Part shown: positions 36,778 to 45,172 of the stretch, in pieces | Layout: the number at the start of each line of letters is the position of its first letter | Position numbering within the stretch: the stretch's first letter is position 1 | NCBI GenBank assembly: GCA_013214705.1 | Contig: JABSRZ010000006.1 | Span: 130,530 to 194,529, forward strand | Direction: 5' to 3' | Length of the DNA: 64,000 nucleotides | DNA from: Hyphomicrobiales bacterium | GTDB lineage: Bacteria > Pseudomonadota > Alphaproteobacteria > Rhizobiales > OSC116 | Program-made: the position numbers and the translations under genes | The notes under the pieces: model-generated | Database searches by the model: none | What the model was told of the DNA's origin: nothing | Seen by the model: only the letters and a program-made list of their open reading frames with translations

Positions 36778-36789
36778 AATTGTACAATT
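36778..36789. promoter_or_regulatory. palindrome in the kinase/TRAP intergenic region
   Basis: AATTGTACAATT is a perfect 12-bp palindrome 53 bp before the TRAP binding-protein start and 186 bp before the kinase start. A position just upstream of a promoter suits a NarL-type regulator. Nothing else stands out in 36592-36842. Confidence 0.3.
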
Positions 36790-36842
36790 GCTACGCTATG
36801 GGCTTAATCTATAGCGAGACCCATAATTTGAGGGAGAATTAA

Positions 36843-37931
36843 ATGGATCGTCGTAAATTTTTAAGGGGTGCAGGTGTTGCTGCTGTTGGCGTAACTGCCG
36901 CTACCCTAACTACACCAGCTCTAGCTGCTGGCGTTAAAAATCTTAAAATGGTTACCAGTTGGCCAAAAGGTTTCCCAGGGTTGGGCACAGGTGCACAACA
37001 ATTTGTAGACCGGGTGAATTTAGCTTCTGATGGCGCTATTAACATCAAGCTTTATGGTGGTGGTGAATTGGTTGGCGCGCTAGAATGTCATGACGCTGTA
37101 CAAGCTGGTACTGCCGATTTATATCATAGTGCCGAATATTATTACCAAGGCAAAAGCAAAGCGTTTAACTTTTTTACTGCGGTGCCATTTGGCTTTACCG
37201 CCAACGAAATGGATGCGTGGATTCAGCATGGTGGTGGCCAAGAGCTTTGGGATGAAGTGTCAGGCGGCTTTAACATTAAATGTTTGCCTTGCCTAAATAC
37301 TGGCGTGCAAATGGGTGGTTGGTTTACCAAAGAAATCAACAGCATTGAAGATTTCAAAGGCCTTAAAATGCGTATTCCCGGTTTGGGCGGCGCTGTGCAT
37401 GCTAAACTTGGTGGCACACCAGTTACCTTGCCAGGTTCAGAAATTATGCCGGCATTACAAGCTGGTACAATTGATGCTACAGAATGGGTTGGCCCGTGGA
37501 ATGACCAAGCGTTTGGCTTCTATAAAGTGGCTAAAAATGCTTATTTCCCAGGTTTCCATGAGCCCGGTTCAATGTTGTCTCTTGGCTTTAATAAAGACGT
37601 TTGGGAAGCCTTCACACCATCTGAGCAAGCTCTCCTAACCGCTTGTGCATTGGCTGTTAACAATAATGTATCTGCCGAATATAACGCCAAATCAACCGCT
37701 GCGCTAGAAAATCTTGTGGCCAATCATGGCGTTATTTATCGTGAGTTTTCAGATGAAATCTTTGTCGCCATGGGCGAAGCTTCTAAAGAAGTTTTGGCCG
37801 AAGTTGCTGCGACAGACGCGATCACCAAAAAAGTTCATGATAGCTTTATGGCTTTCCGTAAGGATGCCTTGGTATGGTCTGAATATTCAGACGCTTCGTA
37901 CATGCGCAAACGGGCATTGGTAGACTTTTAA
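36843..37931 (+). CDS. TRAP transporter substrate-binding protein, TakP-like
   Basis: 362 residues. Tat-type signal MDRRKFLRGAGVAAVGVTAA then LTTPALAA. The mature protein matches the 2-oxo-acid (TakP) subgroup: SWPKGFPGLGTGAQQFVDRV, AVPFGFTANEMDAWIQHGGG, PCLNTGVQMGGWFTKEI, GLKMRIPGLGG (conserved Arg of the carboxylate site) and IDATEWVGPWNDQAFGFYK. Likely ligand is a 2-oxo acid or related hydroxy acid; not proven. First gene of a three-gene TRAP operon. Confidence 0.9.
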   Translation: MDRRKFLRGAGVAAVGVTAATLTTPALAAGVKNLKMVTSWPKGFPGLGTGAQQFVDRVNLASDGAINIKLYGGGELVGALECHDAVQAGTADLYHSAEYYYQGKSKAFNFFTAVPFGFTANEMDAWIQHGGGQELWDEVSGGFNIKCLPCLNTGVQMGGWFTKEINSIEDFKGLKMRIPGLGGAVHAKLGGTPVTLPGSEIMPALQAGTIDATEWVGPWNDQAFGFYKVAKNAYFPGFHEPGSMLSLGFNKDVWEAFTPSEQALLTACALAVNNNVSAEYNAKSTAALENLVANHGVIYREFSDEIFVAMGEASKEVLAEVAATDAITKKVHDSFMAFRKDALVWSEYSDASYMRKRALVDF

Positions 37932-37951
37932 GTTTTACCAATAATCAATTT

Positions 37952-37983
37952 ATGCTGCCAAAGGCCTAGGCTTTTGGCAGCAT
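37952..37983 (+). promoter_or_regulatory. intercistronic hairpin in the TRAP operon
   Basis: ATGCTGCCAAA pairs with TTTGGCAGCAT around an AGG/CCT-containing loop. It lies 20 bp after the binding-protein stop and before the permease genes. Such structures commonly protect or terminate the upstream message, so that far more binding protein is made than permease. TTTTT-like sequence (ATTTTTAT) follows. Confidence 0.65.
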
Positions 37984-38016
37984 GATTTTTATCATATTTA
38001 CGGCTTGGAGCGCGCA

Positions 38017-38607
38017 ATGCTATTTCTTGACGCCATCAGCAAAAAAATAGATTCCCTAAACGATATTATCGGACGCGGTGTGGCATGGCTCACATTGTTA
38101 ATGGTGCTTACTCAGTTTTTTGTGGTTATTTTTCGCTATGTTTTTTCGGTTAGTTTCATCCCCATGCAAGAGAGTATATGGTATTTGCACGGCATTATAT
38201 TTATGCTAGGTGCAGGTTATACATTATTGCATAATGAACATGTCAGGGTGGATGTATTTTACCGCGATGCCAAGCCAAAAAATAAAGCCTTGGTCGATTT
38301 GTTGGGCAGTGTTTTATATCTCATACCTATATGTGTTTTAATTTTTTATTACTCCTTTGATTATGTCATGAATAGTTGGGCGGTGTTTGAAGGCTCGACT
38401 GAGACCAATGGTCTGGACGCTAAATATTTATTAAAAACGGTTATTTGGGCATTTGCATTGTTAATGTCATTGCAAGGCGCATCTTTGGCCATAAAAGCCA
38501 TTTTATACCGCGCCGGCAAAGGCGATCATTATGATGATTTAGAGGAAGATGAATTCCTCTCCGAAGAATATCGTGCCGAATTGGCAGAACAGGATCATCT
38601 TTCATGA
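38017..38607 (+). CDS. dctQ: TRAP transporter small permease (DctQ)
   Basis: 196 residues with four transmembrane helices: WLTLLMVLTQFFVVIFRYVF, IPMQESIWYLHGIIFMLGAG and LLHNEHVRVDVFYRDAKPKN are DctQ hallmarks (the HVRVD motif). The long form fits the TakQ group. ATG at 38017 has GGAG six bases upstream; the TTG at 38005 overlaps that site and is rejected. It overlaps dctM by 4 bp. Confidence 0.92.
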   Translation: MLFLDAISKKIDSLNDIIGRGVAWLTLLMVLTQFFVVIFRYVFSVSFIPMQESIWYLHGIIFMLGAGYTLLHNEHVRVDVFYRDAKPKNKALVDLLGSVLYLIPICVLIFYYSFDYVMNSWAVFEGSTETNGLDAKYLLKTVIWAFALLMSLQGASLAIKAILYRAGKGDHYDDLEEDEFLSEEYRAELAEQDHLS

Positions 38608-40217
38608 TTTCACCAGAAATGTTATTAGGCCTGATGTTTTTCACCGCGTTTGGCTTGTTATTAACCGGGTTTCCGGTGGCGTTTGTGCTTAGTGGTACGG
38701 GCGCTGTGTTTGCCTTTATCGGTGCGGCCATGGGCGTGTTTGATTTAAGCCTACTTGGCGCATTCCCACAGCGTATATTTGGCACGATGACCAATGAAGT
38801 GCTGGTGGCTGTGCCGCTATTTGTGTTTATGGGCGTGATGCTGGAGCGCTCGCGCGTGGCCGAGGAATTGCTCGACAATATGGGGCGTTTATTTGGCTCT
38901 TTGCCCGGCGGTTTGGCGTTTAGCGTATGTATAGTGGGCGCGCTGTTGGCGGCATCTACCGGCATTGTGGGGGCCACCGTGGTCACTATGGGTTTGCTTA
39001 GTTTGCCAACCATGTTAAAGCGTGGTTATAGCGTCACATTGGCCACCGGCACCATTGCCGCATCTGGTACATTGGGGCAGATAATTCCGCCGTCTATTGT
39101 GCTGGTTTTGCTGGGCGAACAATTGTCTAATAGCTACCAAACGGCTCAGTTTTCTATGGGCATTTTCAGCCCCGATACCATCACTGCCAATGACTTATTT
39201 GCCGGTGCGTTATTCCCGGGTTTAATGCTGGTCGGCATGTATATATTGTACCAAATATTTTATGCGGTTATGTGGCCACATAAAGTGCCACCGATCCCAC
39301 GCGATGAGCTAGAAACGCAAGATAAAGCTGCGTTTATTCGCTCGCTATTGTCGTCACTTTTTGCACCACTGATTCTAATATTAGCGGTTTTAGGCTCTAT
39401 TTTGGGTGGTTTGGCCTCACCAACAGAAGCCGCAGCGGTGGGTAGTGTTGGTTCGCTATTATTGGCCGGTTACCGCGTCTCGCCCGAAAAAGGCCGGATG
39501 ATTTTGGTTGGTGGTTTGGCTTTAATTGTGATGCTAACCATCGCCCAATATTATGATTTACGAGTGTCGCGGACGGTGATTCCGTTTGGCGATAAAGTTG
39601 CCATTGGCATCTGTTTATTCATGTCAGCTCTGCTGATTTATGCGGTGTGGTTGGGCATATTGCGCACATTTAGCCATTTAGACCGAACCAATAACCCCAT
39701 TTTGGTCAGCGTTATGCGCTCGACTTTAAAAATATCTTCGATGGTGTTTGTAATTTTGGTTGGCGCGGCGCTATTTTCCTTAGCCTTCCGTGGTTTTGGT
39801 GGCGATGATTATATTGCCGACATTTTAGTTGACCTGCCGGGTGGCACGGTTGGGGCTATTTTATTGGTTATGGTGGTTATGTTTGTGATGGGCTTCTTCC
39901 TCGATTTCTTGGAAATTGTGTTCATTGTTGTGCCCATTGTGGCGCCGATATTGTTGCAAATGGAAATCGCCCCGGGGGTTTATATGAGCCCGGTATGGTT
40001 GGGCGTTATGATGGCGATTAACCTGCAAACCAGCTTTTTAACCCCACCATTTGGGTTTGCATTATTCTATCTGCGGGGTGTGGCGCCGCCAAGCGTAAAA
40101 ACCACCGATATTTACAAAGGCGTTATCCCATTTGTGTTTATCCAATTATTTGCCTTGGTATTGTTGTGGTTCTTCCCAGAAATATCAACATGGTTGCCAG
40201 ATTATATTTACTCTTGA
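38604..40217 (+). CDS. dctM: TRAP transporter large permease (DctM)
   Basis: 537 residues, about 12-14 transmembrane segments, longer than the roughly 430-residue basic DctM because of a hydrophilic insert and extra helices near 285-375, as in TakM-type permeases. Motifs: FTAFGLLLTGFPVAFVLSG, AASTGIVGATVVTMGLLSLP, GTIAASGTLGQIIPPSIVLV and FFLDFLEIVFIVVPIVAPIL. Sodium-driven uptake with the binding protein and DctQ. A terminator follows. Confidence 0.94.
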   Translation: MISPEMLLGLMFFTAFGLLLTGFPVAFVLSGTGAVFAFIGAAMGVFDLSLLGAFPQRIFGTMTNEVLVAVPLFVFMGVMLERSRVAEELLDNMGRLFGSLPGGLAFSVCIVGALLAASTGIVGATVVTMGLLSLPTMLKRGYSVTLATGTIAASGTLGQIIPPSIVLVLLGEQLSNSYQTAQFSMGIFSPDTITANDLFAGALFPGLMLVGMYILYQIFYAVMWPHKVPPIPRDELETQDKAAFIRSLLSSLFAPLILILAVLGSILGGLASPTEAAAVGSVGSLLLAGYRVSPEKGRMILVGGLALIVMLTIAQYYDLRVSRTVIPFGDKVAIGICLFMSALLIYAVWLGILRTFSHLDRTNNPILVSVMRSTLKISSMVFVILVGAALFSLAFRGFGGDDYIADILVDLPGGTVGAILLVMVVMFVMGFFLDFLEIVFIVVPIVAPILLQMEIAPGVYMSPVWLGVMMAINLQTSFLTPPFGFALFYLRGVAPPSVKTTDIYKGVIPFVFIQLFALVLLWFFPEISTWLPDYIYS

Positions 40218-40220
40218 TAT

Positions 40221-40243
40221 AAACCCCACAATTGTGGGGTTTT
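40221..40243 (+). terminator. Rho-independent terminator of the TRAP operon
   Basis: AACCCCACAATTGTGGGGTT forms an 8-10 bp stem followed by TTTT, 4 bp after dctM. Confidence 0.8.
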
Positions 40244-40247
40244 GCCT

Positions 40248-40405
40248 GCTTGTTCGCAACACAAATGTTTCACATTTGCTGGCTCGAAGCATTATAATTT
40301 GGCTTGTTCGCAACACAAATGTTTCACATTTGCTGGCTCGAAGCATTATAAATTGGCTTGTTCGCAACACAAATGTTTCACATTTTCTGGCTCGAAGCTA
40401 TATCA
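40248..40405 (+). repeat. 54-bp tandem repeat, three copies (family C)
   Basis: Units start at 40248, 40302 and 40356, beginning GCTTGTTCGCAACACAAATG. Each contains the perfect hairpin CAAATGT-TTC-ACATTTG and the motif GGCTCGAAGC followed by ATTATAA. The third copy has one change (TTTTC for TTTGC) and a shortened end. Single related sequences occur at 43758-43782 and 45133-45172. No gene in 40218-40512. Confidence 0.9.
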
Positions 40406-40512
40406 CCTGAGCTTGCTGCGACAATTTGGCAGGCGAGCTCTTGCTAATATAAGTTTACGCCCCTATATGTTGCTGATATATAGGTTGGATAAATTATAAA
40501 GTTGGGCGTTTA

Positions 40513-41670
40513 ATGCAAACAGATGATGATCATAACAATATGTTGGAATTTGTTAAATCGTCACGTCTGTTGCAAGAAGAGGCACAACAAGCCAGCCGCA
40601 ATGTCACCGAGTTTATGCCGCAACATCATCTGGCCACACAAGGCGGCAAAATGGGCGTATTATTGGTCAATTTGGGCACGCCAGATAGCACCAGCGTAGC
40701 CGATGTCAAAAAATATCTACGCGAGTTTTTATCTGACCCTAAAGTTGTGGAATTGCCGCGCATTTTATGGCTGCCGTTATTATATGGTTTTATCAGTGTT
40801 TTCAAAGCCCCAAAATCGGCCGAAAATTATAAGAAAATATGGAATAAATCACTAAATGATTCGCCCCTGCGCATCATCACCAGAGGTCAATTTCACCGGC
40901 TAAATGAGCGCATCGGATCTGATGATGTCATCGTGCAATGGGCAATGCGTTATGGCAACCCGTCTATCGAGAGCAAAATTAACAATCTTAAACAACAAGG
41001 TTGCGACCGAATATTACTGGTGCCTTTATACCCGCAATATAGCGCTACCACCACCGCAACGGCGGTGGATGAGGTCAACCGAGTGATAAAACATATGCGT
41101 TGGCAACCGGCTATATCGGTTTTACCAGCCTATTTCGACCACGCTTATTATATAGATGCCTTGGCAAAAAGCAGTTTGGAGCATTTTTATAAAACCAATT
41201 TTAAACCCGATGCTATTTTGGCCAGCTTCCATGGGTTGCCCGCAACCTCATTAACCAATGGCGACCCGTATTATTGCCAAGCCATAAAAACCTCGCGCCT
41301 GTTAGCTGAACGTTTGGGCTTGGGCGCCGATGGCGTGGTCACCAGTTTTCAAAGCCGGTTTGGCAAAGCCAAATGGTTGCAGCCGTATACCTTGGCAACA
41401 GTTAAAAAATTAGCCAGCCAGGGGGTTAAAAAACTAGCGGTTATAACCCCCGGTTTTAGTGCCGATTGTTTAGAAACACTCGAAGAAATATGTATGGAAA
41501 TCAAAGCCGATTTCATCAATGCCGGCGGCACAGAGTTTAGTTTTATCCCGTGCTTGAATGACAGCGACATTGGCATAGATATGCTGCACAATTTGGTCAA
41601 TGATGAGCTGCACGCATTTAACGCCAGATCATCCATCGGTTCAGCCGCAAATGCAAAATCTATTTCTTAA
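40513..41670 (+). CDS. hemH: ferrochelatase
   Basis: 385 residues. Inserts Fe2+ into protoporphyrin IX, last step of heme synthesis. KMGVLLVNLGTPDSTSVADV begins the domain after a roughly 45-residue N-terminal extension; then VVELPRILWLPLLYGFI, RILLVPLYPQYSATTTATAV, SFHGLPATSLTNGDPYYCQ with the catalytic His, and VITPGFSADCLETLEEI with the Glu. It converges on the EamA gene and overlaps its 3' end by 11 bp. Confidence 0.95.
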   Translation: MQTDDDHNNMLEFVKSSRLLQEEAQQASRNVTEFMPQHHLATQGGKMGVLLVNLGTPDSTSVADVKKYLREFLSDPKVVELPRILWLPLLYGFISVFKAPKSAENYKKIWNKSLNDSPLRIITRGQFHRLNERIGSDDVIVQWAMRYGNPSIESKINNLKQQGCDRILLVPLYPQYSATTTATAVDEVNRVIKHMRWQPAISVLPAYFDHAYYIDALAKSSLEHFYKTNFKPDAILASFHGLPATSLTNGDPYYCQAIKTSRLLAERLGLGADGVVTSFQSRFGKAKWLQPYTLATVKKLASQGVKKLAVITPGFSADCLETLEEICMEIKADFINAGGTEFSFIPCLNDSDIGIDMLHNLVNDELHAFNARSSIGSAANAKSIS

Positions 41671-42580
41671 CTTGGCTCAATAAATAAATGCCGATAATCA
41701 CCAATATAGTGCCGGCTAAGTGATAAATGGTAAAGCTTTCACCTAGGCTCAACACCGCAAAAATACTGGTAAATATCGGCCCGATGCCGATGGATATCGA
41801 GGTCGGGCCACTGCCAATGCGGCTGACCGCTTCGGCCAATAAATAAGATGGGATAACCGTGCAAATAATGGCGGTTACAAAACTAAGCCAAAATACATAA
41901 AGGCTGATATTGGTAAATTCTAACCCGCTCGAAAATGCCCCATGGGTGAATATGGCCAGCGAGGCCGCCACCATAGCGATGGAGGTGAACATGCGGCTGC
42001 CCATCACTTTAATGGGCGATTTTTGAAACAACATATAACAGGCAAATGCCAACGCCGCGGCCAACACCCATAGCCCGCCTTTTAGCGCGTCATCACCAAC
42101 AGTGTTCAGCTCGTTGCCAAACATAATGGCAATGCCGATATAGGCCAATATCATGGCGGCAAATTGTTTTAGCGATATTTTCTCGCGGTAAAAAATATAA
42201 CCCAAAATGGCCACAAAGGTCGGGTAGGTGAACAGGACAATGCGTTCTAACTGGGCGCTGATATATTGGATGCCGACCAGATCAAAATAGGTGGCAACAT
42301 AATAGCCCAATATGCCGATTAGGCCGGTCTGTAATAGTAATTTGGCAGTAAATTTAACTTGGCCTACGCGGCTGCGATACACCATATAGCCAATAATTAC
42401 ATATATCGGCAATGATATTATCATCCGCCAAATGATGATGATTTCAGTCTGCACCCCTTCGGCATAGAGTAATTTAATCAATACCGGCTTGAGCGAAAAC
42501 AAAGCCGCTCCGAGCAATGCGAAAGCGATGCCAACGGGGTCAATTTTGGTAGGTGATTTTAGGATGTTGTTTTCTGACAT
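41660..42580 (-). CDS. EamA/DMT-superfamily transporter
   Basis: 306 residues with ten transmembrane helices in two EamA repeats: GIAFALLGAALFSLKPVLIK (TM1), YVATYFDLVGIQYISAQLER before VLFTYPTFVAILGYIF, then the second half ending GPTSISIGIGPIFTSIFAVL and LAGTILVIIGIYLLSQVKK. Probable exporter of metabolites or amino acids. ATG at 42580 chosen; an upstream 36-residue hydrophilic extension to 42688 is doubtful. Its 3' end overlaps hemH by 11 bp on the other strand. Confidence 0.87.
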   Translation of the reverse strand: MSENNILKSPTKIDPVGIAFALLGAALFSLKPVLIKLLYAEGVQTEIIIIWRMIISLPIYVIIGYMVYRSRVGQVKFTAKLLLQTGLIGILGYYVATYFDLVGIQYISAQLERIVLFTYPTFVAILGYIFYREKISLKQFAAMILAYIGIAIMFGNELNTVGDDALKGGLWVLAAALAFACYMLFQKSPIKVMGSRMFTSIAMVAASLAIFTHGAFSSGLEFTNISLYVFWLSFVTAIICTVIPSYLLAEAVSRIGSGPTSISIGIGPIFTSIFAVLSLGESFTIYHLAGTILVIIGIYLLSQVKK

Positions 42581-42696
42581 GGATTGTAATATATGTGTTT
42601 TTTTGAGCCTGTCATCTAAATAATGTTGATGGGTTAGATCAAGTTTATTTACCGATCTGAAACCGTGTTTGTTCGCGTAATTCTCCACCTGTTTCT

Positions 42697-43701
42697 CTAT
42701 CTGTTTCTGGGGTGCGCCAGTTCATGGATATTGCGTAAATAATCGGCATTCACCTCGGTATATATCTGGGTGGTCGAAAGGCTGGCATGGCCTAATAATT
42801 CTTGAATGGTGCGCAAATCACCGCCAGCGGTTAGCAAATGGGTGGCAAAGCTATGGCGCAAGGCGTGGGGGGTGGCGCTTTCGGGGAGCCCAAGCTGATA
42901 ACGCAATTTCTCGGTTTTTTTCTGTATCGCCCGCGCGCCTAAACGTTTGCCCTGCACGCCGTAAAATAACGGGTCAATCGCGTCACTCACATAAGGGCAG
43001 ATTTTTTGGTAAGCGGCTATTGCCTCGACGGCAACGGGTAATATGGGCACCAGCCGGGTTTTGTTGCCCTTGCCCAAAATATTCATCACCCCAGAATTCA
43101 CCCCATATAGGTCTTTGCCATTTAAGCCCAAAGCTTCGGATATGCGCAAACCGCAACCATATAGCAAAATCAACACCGCCATGTCACGGGCATCAACCCA
43201 GTCATCATCGGCCGTAATTTTGCCCCGGCTTAAGTTTTTAACCTCGGCAATGAGTTTTTTGCTCATATCCACGCTTAGAGGTTTGGGCAAGCTATGGCCA
43301 ATTTTGGGCGAGCGGATGGTTTTAATATGGCCGTTAATGAGAATGTTGTTTTTCTCTAAATATCTAAAGAATGACCTTAGGGTCGATAAGTTACGCGCCA
43401 TCGATCGCGCTTCTAATCCGCTTGATTTTCTATAGGCTAAATAGGCTCTGAAATCTTGCAATTTTAGCTGCTCGAGCGACTTCATGTCGGCATATTGACC
43501 CAGATGATAGGTCAAAAATACAAAGAAATTTTTTATGTCAGCCAAATAGGCATCAATGGTTTTGGGGCTGCAACGTTTTTCGCTTATCAGCCAAATAAGC
43601 CATTGGCGCAAATATTTGTTGGTCGCACCATCACACTCGGCCAGCACACCATCTGGCTCAGATAATAATTGTTTTAATTTGTCACTATTCGCTATGGCCA
43701 T
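42697..43701 (-). CDS. xerC: tyrosine recombinase XerC
   Basis: 334 residues. Resolves chromosome dimers at dif with XerD. N-terminal SAM-like domain (YLRQWLIWLISEKRCSPKTI), catalytic domain with Arg in LLYGCGLRISEALGL, HxxR in HALRHSFATHLL, His in LLGHASLSTTQIYTEVN, where the Tyr is the nucleophile. It is a housekeeping Xer rather than a phage integrase: neighbouring priA and atp genes match the alphaproteobacterial xerC location. Confidence 0.92.
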   Translation of the reverse strand: MAIANSDKLKQLLSEPDGVLAECDGATNKYLRQWLIWLISEKRCSPKTIDAYLADIKNFFVFLTYHLGQYADMKSLEQLKLQDFRAYLAYRKSSGLEARSMARNLSTLRSFFRYLEKNNILINGHIKTIRSPKIGHSLPKPLSVDMSKKLIAEVKNLSRGKITADDDWVDARDMAVLILLYGCGLRISEALGLNGKDLYGVNSGVMNILGKGNKTRLVPILPVAVEAIAAYQKICPYVSDAIDPLFYGVQGKRLGARAIQKKTEKLRYQLGLPESATPHALRHSFATHLLTAGGDLRTIQELLGHASLSTTQIYTEVNADYLRNIHELAHPRNR

Positions 43702-43757
43702 GCCTATTCATAACATGAAATTGTTAAATAAAAAGCAGATACACATCTGCATATTTG

Positions 43758-43782
43758 CTTTGGTTTCCGCTAGCTCGAAGCT
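43758..43782. repeat. family C motif at the HxlR gene end
   Basis: GCTAGCTCGAAGCTTTATGAA overlaps the stop of the HxlR gene. It shares the CTCGAAGC-TTAT motif with 40248-40405 and 45157-45172. 43735-43750 contains the small hairpin GCAGATACACATCTGC. Confidence 0.5.
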
Positions 43783-44133
43783 TTATGAATGCAGAGGTTC
43801 CTCGGCAAGATTTTCTGCCCAAACCTTGGCAACTTGCCCCAAGGGCACAAGATGTAGGTATAGGTCTTTGCCCAATTGGGTAACCGCATAACCTTGCTCG
43901 ACGCGATGCACCAAACCCGCAGCTTTGAGTTCTTTGAGCCGTTGATTCAAAACCGCGGGTGAGATGGTTTCGCATTTTTCTTGCAAGTGGCGAAATGTTG
44001 ATGGTCCAATCTCGGCGAGTGTCCATAAAACGCCCATTGCCCATCGGCGGCCGATTAAATCGAACAATGCCATAATTGGTGCGCCACTGCGAGAACCGCG
44101 AACGGGCTGGCCGGGTCTTGGTATGTCGGTCAT
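43783..44133 (-). CDS. HxlR-type transcriptional regulator
   Basis: 116 residues: winged helix MALFDLIGRRWAMGVLWTLA, FRHLQEKCETISPAVLNQRL, KELKAAGLVHRVEQGYAVTQ, typical of HxlR (one-domain MarR-like, often sensing electrophiles or redox change). Divergent from the SMP-30 gene; the shared 72-bp region carries two identical palindromes that it probably binds. Confidence 0.9.
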   Translation of the reverse strand: MTDIPRPGQPVRGSRSGAPIMALFDLIGRRWAMGVLWTLAEIGPSTFRHLQEKCETISPAVLNQRLKELKAAGLVHRVEQGYAVTQLGKDLYLHLVPLGQVAKVWAENLAEEPLHS

Positions 44134-44135
44134 TA

Positions 44136-44184
44136 TGCTATACTTTCCATAGCAGATGTGCTATTTGCTATTAAATCAATAGCA
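44136..44184. promoter_or_regulatory. tandem operator, two TGCTAT-N7-ATAGCA palindromes
   Basis: First palindrome 44136-44154 and second 44166-44184, centres exactly 30 bp apart, about three helical turns. An extra TGCTAT half-site is at 44159-44164. They fill the region between the HxlR gene and the SMP-30 gene and should repress both. Confidence 0.75.
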
Positions 44185-44205
44185 TAATTATCGGAGTGTG
44201 AAAAG

Positions 44206-45129
44206 ATGATAACCAAAACCAAAAATTATGAGATTAGAGATGATCGCTTTCGCAGAAGCGTAAAACTTGACGAAGCTATTGAGCAGATTTGGACCGGCGG
44301 GCGCTGGACAGAAGGTCCGGTTTACTCACCGGCATTCCGCTGCTTAATTTGGAGCGACATACCCAATGATAGGCGGCTCCGATGGGATGAGCTGACGGGT
44401 GCTATCGGCGATATTCGCAGCGGTTTAGGCTATTATACCAACGGCGCGACGCTCGATGGCCAAGGGCGGATTATTGCCTGCGAACATGGCACAAGGTCGG
44501 TTACCCGCATAGAACATGACGGCTCCGCCACCACTTTAGCCAGCCATTTTGACGGCAAGCGGTTCAATAGCCCAAATGACGTGGTGGTGCATTCAGATGG
44601 CTCCATTTGGTTCACTGACCCTAGCTATGGTATTGAATCAGATTATGAGGGGTTTCAGGCCGAACCTGAGCTCGACGGCGAACATGTCTATCGACTAAAT
44701 CCTGAAACTAGAATCATCACAAAAGTCACTACTGACTTTGCCTGTCCCAACGGCTTGGCCTTTTCGCTTGATCAAAAATTGCTTTATATTGCGGATTCCG
44801 GCGGCACCCGTTATCAAAGCGGGGAACGCCATATAAGGGTGTTCGAAGTCGCAGCGGATGGAAGCTTAAGCAGTGGGGAAATATTTGCAGAATGCGAAAA
44901 CGGCGTTTTTGACGGTTTTCGACTTGACGCGCAAGGCCGTATTTGGACCAGCGCAAAAGATGGTGTGCATTGTTACCACCCGGATGGGACGCTGTTGGGC
45001 AAAATATTTATACCTGAAGAGGTATCTAACCTATGTTTTGGCGGGCCGAAGTTGAACCGCCTATTCATCACCGCCTCGACCAGCGTATATTCGGTTCTAT
45101 TGCCAACAACTGGTCGGAGCTTGGTTTAA
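44206..45129 (+). CDS. SMP-30/gluconolactonase family protein
   Basis: 307 residues, six-bladed propeller. WTEGPVYSPAFRCLIWSDIP (first metal Glu), FNSPNDVVVHSDGSIWFTDP (Asn of the metal site), CPNGLAFSLDQKLLYIADSG, and DGFRLDAQGRIWTSAKDGV (metal Asp). Likely a lactonase acting on a sugar lactone; controlled by the divergent HxlR regulator. Convergent with fsa, 38 bp apart. Confidence 0.9.
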   Translation: MITKTKNYEIRDDRFRRSVKLDEAIEQIWTGGRWTEGPVYSPAFRCLIWSDIPNDRRLRWDELTGAIGDIRSGLGYYTNGATLDGQGRIIACEHGTRSVTRIEHDGSATTLASHFDGKRFNSPNDVVVHSDGSIWFTDPSYGIESDYEGFQAEPELDGEHVYRLNPETRIITKVTTDFACPNGLAFSLDQKLLYIADSGGTRYQSGERHIRVFEVAADGSLSSGEIFAECENGVFDGFRLDAQGRIWTSAKDGVHCYHPDGTLLGKIFIPEEVSNLCFGGPKLNRLFITASTSVYSVLLPTTGRSLV

Positions 45130-45132
45130 TGG

Positions 45133-45172
45133 CCAACACAAAACTAAGTTTGTGTTGGCTCGAAGCTTTATA
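45133..45172. terminator. bidirectional hairpin with family C motif
   Basis: CCAACACAAA (45133-45142) pairs with TTTGTGTTGG (45149-45158), followed by CTCGAAGCTTTATATAA. It lies between the convergent SMP-30 and fsa genes, and the fsa stop codon falls within the motif. Can serve as a terminator for either. Confidence 0.6.

Noticed and set aside
40248..40405. Possible CRISPR array
   Set aside because: Units are directly adjacent 54-bp copies without unique spacers, and no cas gene is present.
42697..43701. Phage or island integrase
   Set aside because: Sequence and neighbourhood (priA, F1 operon) fit the housekeeping XerC; no attachment-site duplication or tRNA is seen.
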